Positions 8,205 through 20,340 of a stretch of 64,000 nucleotides of DNA are shown one piece after another. Location: positions 1 to 64,000 of the forward strand of contig LARN01000002.1 in NCBI GenBank assembly GCA_000980495.1, given 5' to 3'. This stretch comes from Acinetobacter sp. N54.MGS-139. GTDB lineage: Bacteria > Pseudomonadota > Gammaproteobacteria > Burkholderiales > Burkholderiaceae_F. Each line of letters opens with the position of its first letter. Position 1 is the stretch's first letter. Made by a program: the position numbers and the translations under genes. Under the pieces are notes generated by a model, which worked only from the letters and a program-made list of their open reading frames with translations, was not told where the DNA came from and made no database searches.

Positions 8205-9374
8205 ATGAATATGGTTGGAATGGGGGTAACGATAGTCCTGATCCTTGCGGTCGGCGGCGTCGGCGTTTGGTATTGGCTTCGCATCAAAGAGACGGCAAGT
8301 CATGAAAAAGTCGAAGATAAGACACCTCCGAGGATTCCTCAGGAGCCGATTTTCGGCGAAGATTTGATCAATTCCGGCGACATCAAAGTCGACGAGATTA
8401 AGACCTCACCTCCTGTTGAAGAGCCGCAGCCTGAATCGCAGTCTCCGTTACAGGCAGAAGAGACGGTCGAAGAAGTCCGGGAAATTCTCCCAGAAGAACC
8501 CGAAGAGGAAGAGGAGCCTGTTGAAACTTCCCCGATGTTGGAAGAGATTGATGACAGCGGTCTGCCGAAATATGATCCCTTTGTCACTGAACTCGTCCGT
8601 ATTACCTTCAAAAAACCGGTAACGGGCAGCCAGCTCGCACCGTTCGTCAAAACGGCGATGGAAAATGCTCCGAGGGGGCTGCTGCGCATTCTGGCTCTCG
8701 AAGCAAACAGCAACCGCTGGTTTGTGCCGGATGCCATCGGTATGTTCTCGGCAATTGCCTTCTATATTCAGCTGGCTTCGGGAAAAGCTTCTTTCGACCA
8801 GGTTTCTTTGTCGAATCTGTACCAGTTGGTTTTCCTGCGTATGGAAATGAACCTGGACGGCACTTCCGAAATGAAGGAAATGCAGCTGCTGAACAACCAT
8901 ACGGATCAGCTTAACGCACTCATCAAGGATTTCGGCGTGCAGATTACGCTTCTGCTGCGTCCCTTGGAGCCGGTTTCCATCGATGATTTCGAGAAAGAGA
9001 CGATGCTCTTGGGCTTAAAGCGCCGAAGCATGACGCATTATGAAAAACTTGGTGAACTGGTATTGGATAAGAACGGCAAGCGTCAGGGCAACAGAAAAGG
9101 AACCATTGAGCTTCGTTGGTTAGACGACAGAAATATTGCGATTTCTTTGAATGTTCCGCTGATTGCTCCGGAAAGCGATCCTCTTCGTCTCCTGATGACG
9201 GCTGCCAACGCTTTCGCGGCGGTTTTTGATGCCAAGATCGTGGATCCCAAGGGATGTGAGATCTCGGGTGCAACGGTCTCTCTGCTGAAGCAGGAACTTG
9301 ATCGCTTCTATAAACAGATGCGTGAGAACAATATTGAACCGGGCAGTGTCAGAGCACATCAGCTTTTAGACTGA
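8205..9374 (+). CDS. zipA: ZipA-like cell-division protein, FtsZ-binding
   Basis: A 389-residue protein with one N-terminal membrane helix (about residues 5-26, VTIVLILAVGGVGVWYWL) in the ZipA orientation. A long acidic Pro/Glu-rich linker (about 35-125) follows, then a globular C-terminal domain resembling ZipA_C, which binds the FtsZ tail. Position directly upstream of ligA is the usual place of zipA in beta- and gammaproteobacteria. The linker is low complexity, so identification rests on architecture and context. A second ATG two codons in could also be the start. Confidence 0.82.
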   Translation: MNMVGMGVTIVLILAVGGVGVWYWLRIKETASHEKVEDKTPPRIPQEPIFGEDLINSGDIKVDEIKTSPPVEEPQPESQSPLQAEETVEEVREILPEEPEEEEEPVETSPMLEEIDDSGLPKYDPFVTELVRITFKKPVTGSQLAPFVKTAMENAPRGLLRILALEANSNRWFVPDAIGMFSAIAFYIQLASGKASFDQVSLSNLYQLVFLRMEMNLDGTSEMKEMQLLNNHTDQLNALIKDFGVQITLLLRPLEPVSIDDFEKETMLLGLKRRSMTHYEKLGELVLDKNGKRQGNRKGTIELRWLDDRNIAISLNVPLIAPESDPLRLLMTAANAFAAVFDAKIVDPKGCEISGATVSLLKQELDRFYKQMRENNIEPGSVRAHQLLD

Positions 9375-9403
9375 TAACTTCCCAAAATTATCATTCTGAT
9401 TAA

Positions 9404-12266
<2,863 letters not shown>

Positions 12267-12282
12267 ATCATTTGAAAGTGAC

Positions 12283-12307
12283 AAAACCCGCTGATGAGGC
12301 GGGTTTT
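12283..12307. terminator. Bidirectional terminator between mtip and glnD
   Basis: AAAACCCGC (12283-12291) and GCGGGTTTT (12299-12307) form a perfect 9-bp stem with A/T runs on both sides. It serves the two convergent genes around it. Confidence 0.85.
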
Positions 12308-12327
12308 GAATATGCAGACCGGCTAAC

Positions 12328-14880
12328 CTAAAGCTCAAGGGCTTCTAACACGGCTTTTTCAAATTCGGCGCAGAAGACAGGATCCCGCAGCTTAGCGCTT
12401 TCAATTAGAAAGACGTCCTCGGCTCTTTCGCCCAGTGTCGTGATTCGGGCCGTCACAAGATTGATTCCATACTTCACAAACACACGTGCGATGGATGCCA
12501 AAAGACCTAGCCTGTCGGTTGTGACGATGGACAGCATGTATTGCTTTCCGGCGGCATCTGGCCTTAATGAAGCCTGCGGTGAGATTGGGAAGAGCTTGGA
12601 TTGACGTGAAGGGCGTCCGCGAAGAGGGGGCGGAAGTTTTTCTGCCAAATCCAGTTTTTCCGCGAGTATTTCTTGGAAGTGAGCGAACTCTTGTTCGAAG
12701 TTGGGGTCTGAGCCGTCGTCAACGACGATGAAAGAGTCGACAACGCGTCCGTCTCGTCCCGTGTGGATACGAGCTTCGGCAATGGACAGACCGTATTGCT
12801 GCAGATTAGAAACGATGCGGGCAAAAAGTTCGGGGCGGTCCTGCGTCAGGATAAGAATTTCGTGCGCGTGTTCCATGCCGCGCAGCGGTCTGGATGCCAC
12901 AAATGACTTCGAAGAATCGAGATGCGGCAGCAATACCTTGGCATGCCAAACGATATTCCGCACCGAGTGCTTCATAAAGTAAGCAACGTCAAAGTTATCC
13001 CAGAATTTATTGATCCGGTCCCGCTGCTCCGGTGTAAAGCGCGTCATGCGCAGAGCATCTTTACGGCGCCGGGAAACCAATAAATCTCGGTCGATGCCTT
13101 TCCCTTTAAGGAATCTGGCGGTTGAATAAAACAAATCTTCAAGAAGCTGGGCTTTCCAGGCGTTCCAGATTTTTGGTCCCGTCGCCCGGATGTCGCAAAC
13201 GGTGAGCAGATAAAGGCCGACGAGGCGTTCCATCGTTCCGACCTTCTTGGCGAAGTTTTCAACAACCTCCGGATCAGAAATGTCTTGTTTCTGGGCCACC
13301 ATGCTCATGGTCAGGTGTTCACGAACAAGAAACTCAATGTAGTCAGCGTCCTCACCGGTGATTTCAAAGTCGCGGCACATTTGCCGAACGATTTCCGCCC
13401 CGATTTTGCTGTGGTCTCCGCCTCGGCCTTTGCCGATGTCATGGTAGAGAAGGGCAAGAACCAAACGCCAGCTTCCTTTCATCGCCATCATGAGCTCGGT
13501 GCAAAGCGGCAGCTCGTGGGCGTTTTCACTGTGTGTGAAGTTTCTGAGGTAACGAATCGCAAGGAGGGTGTGCTGATCCACTGTATAGGCGTGGAATAAA
13601 TCATGCTGCATTTGACCGACGATTCGGTTGAAGCTTGGCAGCAGTTTTCCGAGTACGCCCCAGCGATTCATCTCTTCCAGGGCATGCCAAACGCCTCGGC
13701 GTCCTTGGATAATCTTCAAAAATGTCTGACGGTTGACGGGATTTTCAGCCCATTCTTTGTTCATCAGAGAATGAGCTTCAAATAAGGCACGGTAAAGCCG
13801 TGAAGACTTCATCGGAATGTCCGGATGACGTTCCTGAATTAAAAAGGCCTCGAGAATTCTTTCAGGGTTTTTAACGAAGACGTCCGGAGACTCAAGGCCG
13901 AGCACGTCGCCCTGCCGTACAAAACCGCTGCAAATGGGTTCGCCGGTTTGTTCAGGTTCTTTGGAGTAGCGTTCTTTAATGGCCTGAAGAATGATGGAAT
14001 TGAGCTGGCCGATGGTTTTTGCATTGACATAGAAGTGCTGCATCATCACTTCACTAGGACGCCTGCCGACAGTCCCGACAATGCCCAGCGCTTTAGCCAG
14101 CGGTTCCTGAATTTCGAAAATTAATCGATCCTCATGGCGGTTAGTGAGCAGATGCATATGGATCCGCAGCCGGTAAAGGCTTTTCGTAACGGATTCCAAA
14201 AGTTCGCATTCTCGGCGAGTGATCAAACCCTTTTCAAAGACTTCCTGCCAAGTGTTGCCAAGACGGGCCGCCCTAAGCACCCAGATCAAAATATTCAGGT
14301 CTCGAAGGCCGCCCGGGGCTTCTTTAATGTTCGGTTCCAGAGCATAAGAGGACTCGTGGTACTTCAAATGCCGCTGCTGCTGTTCGATGAATTTTGCCCG
14401 ATTGAACTTTTTAAGATTCAGACTCCTTTCTATCGTATCGGAGTAGGTCTTAAAGAGTTCTGCGTTCCCCGAGATGAGCCGGGATTCGAGCATCGCGGTC
14501 TGTGCAGTGATGTCGATATCTGCCTGTTCAAGACACTCTTCGATTTTCCGAACAGAGTAGCCGACGGTCAGACCAAGCGACCATAGATTGCCGATAACTT
14601 CCGAGATTGTTTTTAAGTCTTTATCTTTGACATCATCAGGCAGGAGAAAGAGCAGGTCCAAGTCGGAGAAAGGAAACTGCTGCTCTCTGCCGTAACCGCC
14701 GACCGCGACGACGGCAACCGCTTCAGACAGACCGTTGAGTTTGAGAATCTCCAAAACTGCCTCATCGGCAGCCTTGGAGTGCGCAGAAAGATAGGCATCG
14801 GCGTCAACGTCCGCCAAAAACTTCTTTGCTAAAACTTCTCGCTGATCTTTAAACTTTTTGACGATTTCGTTGATTTCCAT
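12328..14880 (-). CDS. glnD: PII uridylyltransferase/uridylyl-removing enzyme
   Basis: GlnD uridylylates PII when glutamine is low and removes UMP when it is high, setting NtrB/NtrC and glutamine synthetase adenylylation. 850 residues (E. coli 890). Order: nucleotidyltransferase domain (GGYGR 61-65, SDLD 72-75), UTase linker, HD domain for UMP removal (LLYHDIGKGRGGDHS), then two C-terminal ACT domains (HEILILTQDRPELFARI and LSIVTTDRLGLLASIAR) that sense glutamine. It fits functionally with glnA-ntrBC at 54585-58552. map lies just upstream on the same strand with a 26-nt gap. Confidence 0.97.
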   Translation of the reverse strand: MEINEIVKKFKDQREVLAKKFLADVDADAYLSAHSKAADEAVLEILKLNGLSEAVAVVAVGGYGREQQFPFSDLDLLFLLPDDVKDKDLKTISEVIGNLWSLGLTVGYSVRKIEECLEQADIDITAQTAMLESRLISGNAELFKTYSDTIERSLNLKKFNRAKFIEQQQRHLKYHESSYALEPNIKEAPGGLRDLNILIWVLRAARLGNTWQEVFEKGLITRRECELLESVTKSLYRLRIHMHLLTNRHEDRLIFEIQEPLAKALGIVGTVGRRPSEVMMQHFYVNAKTIGQLNSIILQAIKERYSKEPEQTGEPICSGFVRQGDVLGLESPDVFVKNPERILEAFLIQERHPDIPMKSSRLYRALFEAHSLMNKEWAENPVNRQTFLKIIQGRRGVWHALEEMNRWGVLGKLLPSFNRIVGQMQHDLFHAYTVDQHTLLAIRYLRNFTHSENAHELPLCTELMMAMKGSWRLVLALLYHDIGKGRGGDHSKIGAEIVRQMCRDFEITGEDADYIEFLVREHLTMSMVAQKQDISDPEVVENFAKKVGTMERLVGLYLLTVCDIRATGPKIWNAWKAQLLEDLFYSTARFLKGKGIDRDLLVSRRRKDALRMTRFTPEQRDRINKFWDNFDVAYFMKHSVRNIVWHAKVLLPHLDSSKSFVASRPLRGMEHAHEILILTQDRPELFARIVSNLQQYGLSIAEARIHTGRDGRVVDSFIVVDDGSDPNFEQEFAHFQEILAEKLDLAEKLPPPLRGRPSRQSKLFPISPQASLRPDAAGKQYMLSIVTTDRLGLLASIARVFVKYGINLVTARITTLGERAEDVFLIESAKLRDPVFCAEFEKAVLEALEL

Positions 14881-14906
14881 AGCCTTGGGATTCTATCTTT
14901 ATGAAT

Positions 14907-15722
14907 TTAGGCAGAAGGTTTTACCCACGAGGGGGCAGGCGGGCATTTCGGCGATACCGTCAGAACTTCGTATCCGGTTTCAGTGACGAGAATCGTATGT
15001 TCCCACTGGGCGGAAAGGCTTCTGTCTTTGGTTACGGCGGTCCAGCCGTTCGGAAGGATGCGAAGTTCTTTCCTTCCGGCGTTGATCATCGGTTCGATCG
15101 TGAAGATCATGCCGGGCTTCATGACAGCACCGGTGCCGAGCTTGCCGTAATGGCAGACCTGAGGATCCTCGTGGAAGCCGACACCTACCCCGTGCCCGCA
15201 GAATTCACGCACGACGCTGCAGCCCTGAGGCTCGACAAAATGCTGAATTGCATAGCCGATATCTCCGAAATGGGCGCCGGGACGCACGATTTCAATGCCT
15301 TTCCACATGGAGTCGAAAGTGACATTGATGAGGTGTTTAGCAGCAACGGAAATATGGCCGACGGAATACATACGGCTGGTGTCGCCGTAATAACCGTTTT
15401 TAATGACGGTCACGTCAATATTTAAGATGTCGCCGTTTTTGAGCACCTTCTCATTCGGAATACCGTGGCAGATCTGATGATTGACGGAAATGCAAGTAGC
15501 TTTCGGATAAGGATTGGTGCCGTCCGGGTCGTAGTTAAGGCAAGCGGACTTGTCTTTGAGGACATCTTCGGTATATCTGAGCATCAAATCATCGAGGTAC
15601 TCGGTGGTGACGCCGGCTTTAACAAACGGTTCAATGTAGTCGAGAACCAAAGCCGCATCGCGGCAGGCAGCCCGGATGCCTTCGATTTGTTCCGGGGTCT
15701 TAATAAGGATATTGTCAAACAT
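14907..15722 (-). CDS. map: Type I methionine aminopeptidase
   Basis: Removes the initiator methionine from nascent proteins. 271 residues. The pita-bread metal ligands are visible: two Asp in NIDVTVIKNGYYGDTSRM, His in CGHGVGVGFHEDP, Glu in TIEPMINAG and Glu in QWEHTILVTE. Divergent from rpsB, which is the common arrangement in beta- and gammaproteobacteria. Confidence 0.97.
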   Translation of the reverse strand: MFDNILIKTPEQIEGIRAACRDAALVLDYIEPFVKAGVTTEYLDDLMLRYTEDVLKDKSACLNYDPDGTNPYPKATCISVNHQICHGIPNEKVLKNGDILNIDVTVIKNGYYGDTSRMYSVGHISVAAKHLINVTFDSMWKGIEIVRPGAHFGDIGYAIQHFVEPQGCSVVREFCGHGVGVGFHEDPQVCHYGKLGTGAVMKPGMIFTIEPMINAGRKELRILPNGWTAVTKDRSLSAQWEHTILVTETGYEVLTVSPKCPPAPSWVKPSA

Positions 15723-15919
15723 TGATTAAATCTGACTCGAAAAAGTTTTTCAATGCGGCAATTTTAGTGGATTCACCGTTAAGCGGTGCCTTTTCAACCT
15801 TATATAGGTCAACCGGAAGAAAGGTGACAATCAGTCTTCAAATCCTCGCCAAAACAAGGTTTCATTTGATTTATCCCAAATAGAAAATCCAAAAGGTTGT
15901 AACGCCTCTTTTCAAACGC

Positions 15920-15947
15920 TTAACTCTTTGAAAAAGCATGATAGAAT
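15920..15947 (+). promoter_or_regulatory. Candidate sigma-70 promoter of rpsB
   Basis: -35-like TTAACT (15920-15925), a 16-bp spacer and -10 TAGAAT (15942-15947). Transcription would start near 15954, giving a leader of about 110 nt before rpsB. The -10 is good and the -35 is weak. Confidence 0.4.
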
Positions 15948-15958
15948 TTCGCCCCGAT

Positions 15959-15984
15959 CCGAACGGAAACGTTTGGACTTTTTT
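15959..15984 (+). terminator. Terminator-like hairpin at the 5' end of the rpsB leader
   Basis: CCGAACG and CGTTTGG pair over 7 bp (one G-U) closed by a GAAA tetraloop, then AC and TTTTTT (15979-15984). If the promoter at 15920-15947 is correct, the hairpin forms within the first 25 nt of the transcript. It could be an attenuator or a 5' stabilising structure. Confidence 0.45.
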
Positions 15985-16065
15985 GTTAAATAGCGCAGTC
16001 TCACAACAGGGTTCCATTCGGAAATCGTGAGGCTGTTGGAATTAAACCCTAAAGGAATTAAAGAT

Positions 16066-16824
16066 ATGTCATCTCTGAGCATGCGTGAACTGCTCGAAGC
16101 CGGTGCACACTTCGGTCACCAGACTCGTTTTTGGAGCCCAAAAATGTCCCAGTACATTTTCGGCTCTCGTAACAAGATTCACATCATCAACCTCGAAAAG
16201 ACTGTTGCTAAATTCGACGAAGCTGCCAAGTTCTTAACAAACCTGGCTGCTCAGAAGGGCACCATCCTTTTCGTCGGCACAAAGCGCACTTCCCGCGACG
16301 CCATCGTTGCTGAAGCCAAACGCGCCGGGATGCCTTATGTTGATCAGCGCTGGCTGGGCGGTATGCTCACCAACTTCAAGACGGTTAAGGTTTCCCTGAA
16401 GCGTCTTAAAGAAATGGAACAGAAAGTTGCCGACGGCGCTCTTGAAAAGATGACCAAAAAAGAAGCTCTCGACTTCACTCGTGAACTCGAAAAGCTGAAC
16501 AAAGCTATGGGCGGCATCAAAGAAATGAACGGTCTGCCCGACGCTCTGGTCGTTGTTGACGTTGGCTACCACAAGATTGCTATTCAGGAAGCTAACAAGC
16601 TTGGTATTCCTGTTGTCGGTATCGTTGATACGAACCACAATCCTGCCGGTGTTGACTATGTCATCCCGGGTAACGACGACAGCGCCCGCGCTGTTGCTCT
16701 TTACGCTAAAGGATTTGCTGACGCAATTCTTGAAGGCAAGAACAAGAACCTTGAAGACACTGTCAAGGCTGCTAAAGACTCCGACTTCGTTGAAGAAGCC
16801 GCTGTCGAAGAAAAAGCTGAGTAA
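16066..16824 (+). CDS. rpsB: 30S ribosomal protein S2
   Basis: Small-subunit protein S2, 252 residues. It starts [19 protein letters not shown] with the conserved [11 protein letters not shown] and [17 protein letters not shown] and [11 protein letters not shown] segments. AAGGA (16052-16056) is well placed for ATG 16066; codons upstream in the same frame are not family sequence. First gene of rpsB-tsf-pyrH. S2 commonly autoregulates its operon through the leader, and structure in front of this copy is consistent with that. Confidence 0.98.
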   Translation: MSSLSMRELLEAGAHFGHQTRFWSPKMSQYIFGSRNKIHIINLEKTVAKFDEAAKFLTNLAAQKGTILFVGTKRTSRDAIVAEAKRAGMPYVDQRWLGGMLTNFKTVKVSLKRLKEMEQKVADGALEKMTKKEALDFTRELEKLNKAMGGIKEMNGLPDALVVVDVGYHKIAIQEANKLGIPVVGIVDTNHNPAGVDYVIPGNDDSARAVALYAKGFADAILEGKNKNLEDTVKAAKDSDFVEEAAVEEKAE

Positions 16825-16854
16825 TTCGCCTCTTCTTGTCTGAAGTACCAAGGG

Positions 16855-16882
16855 AAGGGGCGTTCGCGCCCCTTTCTTTTTA
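16855..16882 (+). terminator. Terminator/attenuator between rpsB and tsf
   Basis: AAGGGGCG (16855-16862) pairs with CGCCCCTT (16867-16874) around TTCG, followed by TCTTTTT. Partial termination here would give more S2 than EF-Ts message. Confidence 0.8.
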
Positions 16883-16909
16883 AACCAATTATTTTTTAAG
16901 GATAAAACA

Positions 16910-17797
16910 ATGGCTGTTATCACTGCCGCAATGGTTAAAGAACTTCGTGTTAAAACCGACGCTCCGATGATGGAATGCAAAAAGGCTTTGACAGAAGCTG
17001 ACGGCAACATGGAGCAGGCTGAAGAAATTCTTCGCGTTAAGCTCGGCAACAAGGCCACTAAGGCTGCCAGCCGCATTACCGCTGACGGCGTTGTCGCTAT
17101 CTACATCGACGAACCGGGCAAGATCGGCGCTATCGTTGAACTGAACTCCGAAACCGACTTCGTTGCTAAGAATGCCGACTTCATCGCTTTCGCCAACGAC
17201 ATCGCTAAGCTCGTCGCCGAAAACAAACCGGCTGACGTTGCTGCTCTTTCCGCTCTTCCGCTCAACGGCTCTACCGTTGACGAAGTTCGTAAAGGCCTGA
17301 TCGGCAAGATCGGTGAAAACATCTCCATCCGCCGCTTCCAGATCATTGAAGGCAAAGGCAAGCTCTCCACATACATCCACGGCGGTGCCAAGATCGGCGT
17401 TATCGTTGACGTGGTCGGCGGCAACGACGAAGTTGCTCACGACGTGGCTATGCACATCGCTGCTTCCAAGCCGAAGGCTCTCGACAAAGACGGCGTTGAT
17501 CAGAACCTGATCGAAACAGAACGCCGCGTTGCGATTGAAAAAGCTCGCGAAAACGGCAAACCGGAACACCTGATCGAGAAGATCGCCGAAGGTTCCGTTA
17601 ACAAGTTCCTCAAGGAAGTCACACTTCTTTCTCAGCCGTTCGTTAAGGATGACTCTAAGAGCGTCGGCGAACTCCTGAAGAGCAATGGTGCTACAGTATC
17701 TGCATTTGCGCTGTTTGTTGTCGGTGAAGGTCTTGAAAAACGCAACGACGACTTCGCTGCCGAAGTTGCTGCTCAGGCTGCTGCCGCACGTGCCTAA
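16910..17797 (+). CDS. tsf: Translation elongation factor Ts
   Basis: EF-Ts, the guanine nucleotide exchange factor for EF-Tu; 295 residues (E. coli 283). The N-terminal UBA-like domain carries [12 protein letters not shown], and the core includes [11 protein letters not shown], the conserved EF-Tu-contacting segment. Strongly biased codons fit high expression. AAGGATAAAACA precedes the ATG. Confidence 0.98.
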   Translation: MAVITAAMVKELRVKTDAPMMECKKALTEADGNMEQAEEILRVKLGNKATKAASRITADGVVAIYIDEPGKIGAIVELNSETDFVAKNADFIAFANDIAKLVAENKPADVAALSALPLNGSTVDEVRKGLIGKIGENISIRRFQIIEGKGKLSTYIHGGAKIGVIVDVVGGNDEVAHDVAMHIAASKPKALDKDGVDQNLIETERRVAIEKARENGKPEHLIEKIAEGSVNKFLKEVTLLSQPFVKDDSKSVGELLKSNGATVSAFALFVVGEGLEKRNDDFAAEVAAQAAAARA

Positions 17798-17823
17798 TTG
17801 TTGAACTTTTTTCGGAGTAAACG

Positions 17824-18549
17824 ATGAGTAAGTCTGAAACGCCTAAAACCAAACGAATTCTGCTGAAACTCTCCGGAGAAGCCCTTATGGGGGACAACGC
17901 CTTCGGCATCAGCCGTGATACGCTCAAGAGTATCGTCGGTGAAATTAAAGAAGTAGTTGACTTAGGCGTTCAGCTTGCGATCGTGGTCGGCGGCGGCAAT
18001 ATCTTCCGCGGAGTCGCACTCGGCTCCACCGGTATGGATCGTGCCACCGGCGACTATATGGGCATGCTGGCTACCTGCATGAACGCAATGGCCCTCCAGG
18101 ATGCACTGAGAAACGCCGGTGTTGAAGCCCGTGTTCAGTGCGCTCTGGATATCGACCAGGTTGCCGAGCCGTATATTCGCGGCAAAGCCTTGAGCCACCT
18201 GAAGAAAGGCCGGGTTGTGATTTTTGCTGCCGGTACCGGTAATCCGTTCTTCACAACGGATACTGCCGCAGCGCTGAGAAGTGCTGAAATCGGAGCCGAT
18301 ATGGTTCTGAAAGCCACTCAGGTTGACGGTGTCTTTACCGCTGATCCCAAGAAAGATCCCAGCGCAAAAATGTATAAGTCTCTGACTTTTGACGAAGCCA
18401 TTCAGAAGAAGCTCAAGATTCTGGACGCTACAGCTTTTACGCTCTGCCGCGATCAAGGCATGCCGATTAGAGTCTTCAACCTTCATAAGCCCGGTGCGCT
18501 CAAGCGCGTTGTGCTTGGTGAAGACGAGGGCACGCTCGTTCACGTTTAA
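17824..18549 (+). CDS. pyrH: UMP kinase
   Basis: Phosphorylates UMP to UDP in pyrimidine synthesis; bacterial hexameric type of the amino-acid kinase fold, 241 residues. Motifs: [12 protein letters not shown] at the N-terminus, [26 protein letters not shown] and [17 protein letters not shown] upstream of the ATG is the ribosome-binding site. 26 nt after tsf. Confidence 0.98.
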   Translation: MSKSETPKTKRILLKLSGEALMGDNAFGISRDTLKSIVGEIKEVVDLGVQLAIVVGGGNIFRGVALGSTGMDRATGDYMGMLATCMNAMALQDALRNAGVEARVQCALDIDQVAEPYIRGKALSHLKKGRVVIFAAGTGNPFFTTDTAAALRSAEIGADMVLKATQVDGVFTADPKKDPSAKMYKSLTFDEAIQKKLKILDATAFTLCRDQGMPIRVFNLHKPGALKRVVLGEDEGTLVHV

Positions 18550-18570
18550 CCGAGAAAAAACGGATACAAA

Positions 18571-18610
18571 AAGCTCCAGACCTGCATCAGCGGGTCCGGA
18601 GCTTCTTTCT
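18571..18610. terminator. Terminator between pyrH and the 48-codon gene
   Basis: AAGCTCCAGACC (18571-18582) pairs with GGTCCGGAGCTT (18593-18604) with one mismatch, followed by CTTTCTT. On the minus strand TTTTTG and later TTTTTT follow, so it can serve both convergent genes. Confidence 0.65.
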
Positions 18611-18621
18611 TGATCGATGAA

Positions 18622-18768
18622 TTACTTTTCTGCTTTTTCACGTTCGCAGGATTTTTCGGCTTCTTCTTTCTTAAGTTTGTTCTCTGCGTGAATCTTGTCC
18701 CGCAGTTCATCACTCTTTTGTTCCTGGTCTTTCAGAATTGCGCCGAACATTTTTTCAATTTTTGCCAT
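18622..18768 (-). CDS. Small charged helical protein, 48 residues, unknown
   Basis: A short gene on the minus strand, between pyrH and frr. It has a perfect AAGGAG ribosome-binding site 8 nt before its ATG, and a terminator just after its TAA. The product starts MAKIEKMFGAILKDQEQ and continues as a Lys/Glu/Asp-rich helix with one Cys (residue 41). There is no signal peptide or membrane segment; it looks like a single amphipathic or coiled helix. I do not recognise a family. The SD, codon pattern and placement between terminator and gap make it likely real. Confidence 0.7.
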   Translation of the reverse strand: MAKIEKMFGAILKDQEQKSDELRDKIHAENKLKKEEAEKSCEREKAEK

Positions 18769-18848
18769 AGTCCAAACTCCTTATCAGATGTTTTGAGCTT
18801 AAGCGCGTTTAGCCGAAGAGCCTATTAAACCAACTCGAATCGAGCGGT

Positions 18849-18876
18849 TTGAGGCTTTTGCGCTCCGTGGTAAACT
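18849..18876 (+). promoter_or_regulatory. Candidate promoter of the frr-uppS-cdsA operon
   Basis: TTGAGG (18849-18854), a 16-bp spacer and TAAACT (18871-18876). The leader to frr would be about 135 nt and contains a small GCCGCC/GGCGG hairpin. Both boxes are imperfect. Confidence 0.3.
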
Positions 18877-19015
18877 CAACGAATTAATAAAGGCTGTCAC
18901 TGCCGCCGTTGTTTTATTTCGGCGGATTTGACCGCGTCCGTGATTTTCTGCTCACCGGCGTGCGACTAAGTTTTGTGACTTGCAGCCGAGAAATCTGCAG
19001 AGATTGGAAATTGAC

Positions 19016-19576
19016 ATGACAACTAAAGACATCTATTCACAGTCCGAACACCATATGAAGCGTTCCATTGAGACGCTCAAAGAAAACCTGATGAAGATCC
19101 GTACGGGTCGCGCTCATACCGGTTTGCTCGAACACATCACCGTCGATTACTACGGCTGCCCGACTCCGATTTCTCAGGTGGCCCAGCTCGGTTTGGCTGA
19201 CGCCAGAACCATCACTGTTCAGCCTTGGGAAAAGAAAATGGTTGCCGTGGTTGAAAAAGCAATCCGCAACTCCGATCTTGGTCTGAATCCGGCGACTTCC
19301 GGCGAAATCATTCGCGTTCCGATGCCTCCTCTGACCGAAGAACGCCGTCGTGACTTAACGAAGGTTGTTCGTTCTGAAGGCGAAGAAACTAAGGTTGCCA
19401 TCCGCAATCTGCGCCGCGATGCAAACAACAAGGTTGCTGCGCTCGTGAAGGAAAAAGAAATTTCCGAAGACGACGAACGCCGCTCCAACACAGAAATTCA
19501 GAAACTCACCGATAAGTACATCGGTGAAGTCGACAAGCTGATTGCCGAAAAAGAAAAGGAAATCATGACCGTTTAA
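19016..19576 (+). CDS. frr: Ribosome recycling factor
   Basis: RRF splits post-termination ribosomes with EF-G; 186 residues, normal length. Conserved [21 protein letters not shown] and the C-terminal helices [20 protein letters not shown] are present. ATG 19016 gives the usual N-terminus ([17 protein letters not shown]); the frame is open upstream without family sequence. The ribosome-binding site (GGAAATTGAC) is modest. Confidence 0.97.
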   Translation: MTTKDIYSQSEHHMKRSIETLKENLMKIRTGRAHTGLLEHITVDYYGCPTPISQVAQLGLADARTITVQPWEKKMVAVVEKAIRNSDLGLNPATSGEIIRVPMPPLTEERRRDLTKVVRSEGEETKVAIRNLRRDANNKVAALVKEKEISEDDERRSNTEIQKLTDKYIGEVDKLIAEKEKEIMTV

Positions 19577-19590
19577 TCGGTTTAAATCCT

Positions 19591-20337
19591 ATGACAAGTC
19601 AGGAATTGACTGCAAAGCCACGTGAGAGGGTGCCCCGTCACGTGGCTATTGTTATGGATGGCAACGGAAGATGGGCCAAGGCTCGAAAACTTCCTCGTCT
19701 TATGGGCCATCAAAAAGGGGTTGAGTCCGTTCGCACAGCGATCCAGGCCGCAGCCAAGACAGGCGTGCAGCATTTGACGCTTTTTGCTTTTTCCAGTGAA
19801 AACTGGAACCGGCCGGCAGATGAGGTTAAAGGGTTGATGAAGCTTTTTCTCGTCAGCCTGCGCAGAGAGATTGCAGCCCTAAACAAAGCCAATGTACGGG
19901 TTCGTCTTGTCGGCGATCTGACCGCTTTTTCTGAAGAACTTCAGGAGCAAATCGCCGATTCAATGAAGATCACGGAAAACAACACCGGTCTGACACTGAA
20001 CGTCTGCGTGAATTACGGAGGGCGTTGGGAAATTCTTGAGGCGGCAAAAAGATGTCGTGATATTCCGCTCGAAGAACTGACGGAACAAAAATTTGCTTCG
20101 CTGCTTCCTTTGGCGGATTCCGGCGATGTGGATTTGTTTATCCGTACGAGCGGGGAAGAGCGGATCAGCAATTTTATGCTGTGGCAGCTTGCTTACGCAG
20201 AGCTGTATTTCACAAAAATTTTATGGCCCGATTTCACCGAGAACGAGTTTTTAAATGCGCTAAATTGGTACTCTTATAGAGAACGTAGATTTGGTAAGAC
20301 TTCCGAACAAATTCAACAGGAAGCGAAAAAGGAATAG
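19591..20337 (+). CDS. uppS: Undecaprenyl diphosphate synthase
   Basis: cis-prenyltransferase that extends farnesyl diphosphate with isopentenyl diphosphate to the C55 lipid carrier for peptidoglycan and O-antigen. 248 residues; catalytic Asp in IVMDGNGRWA, FAFSSENWNRP and C-terminal RTSGEERISNFMLWQLAYAE. 14 nt after frr and 3 nt before cdsA, in one operon. Confidence 0.97.
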   Translation: MTSQELTAKPRERVPRHVAIVMDGNGRWAKARKLPRLMGHQKGVESVRTAIQAAAKTGVQHLTLFAFSSENWNRPADEVKGLMKLFLVSLRREIAALNKANVRVRLVGDLTAFSEELQEQIADSMKITENNTGLTLNVCVNYGGRWEILEAAKRCRDIPLEELTEQKFASLLPLADSGDVDLFIRTSGEERISNFMLWQLAYAELYFTKILWPDFTENEFLNALNWYSYRERRFGKTSEQIQQEAKKE

Positions 20338-20340
20338 TTC

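Larger units (their letters stand above)
15723..16065. other. Non-coding map/rpsB divergent region with structured rpsB leader
   Basis: The 343-bp gap holds no credible gene. Visible items: a small hairpin CACCG-TTAAG-CGGTG (15774-15788); a candidate promoter (15920-15947); a GAAA-capped hairpin followed by TTTTTT (15959-15984); and a 7-bp stem joining GTCTCAC (15998-16004) to GTGAGGC (16027-16033) just before the rpsB ribosome-binding site. Confidence 0.6.
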
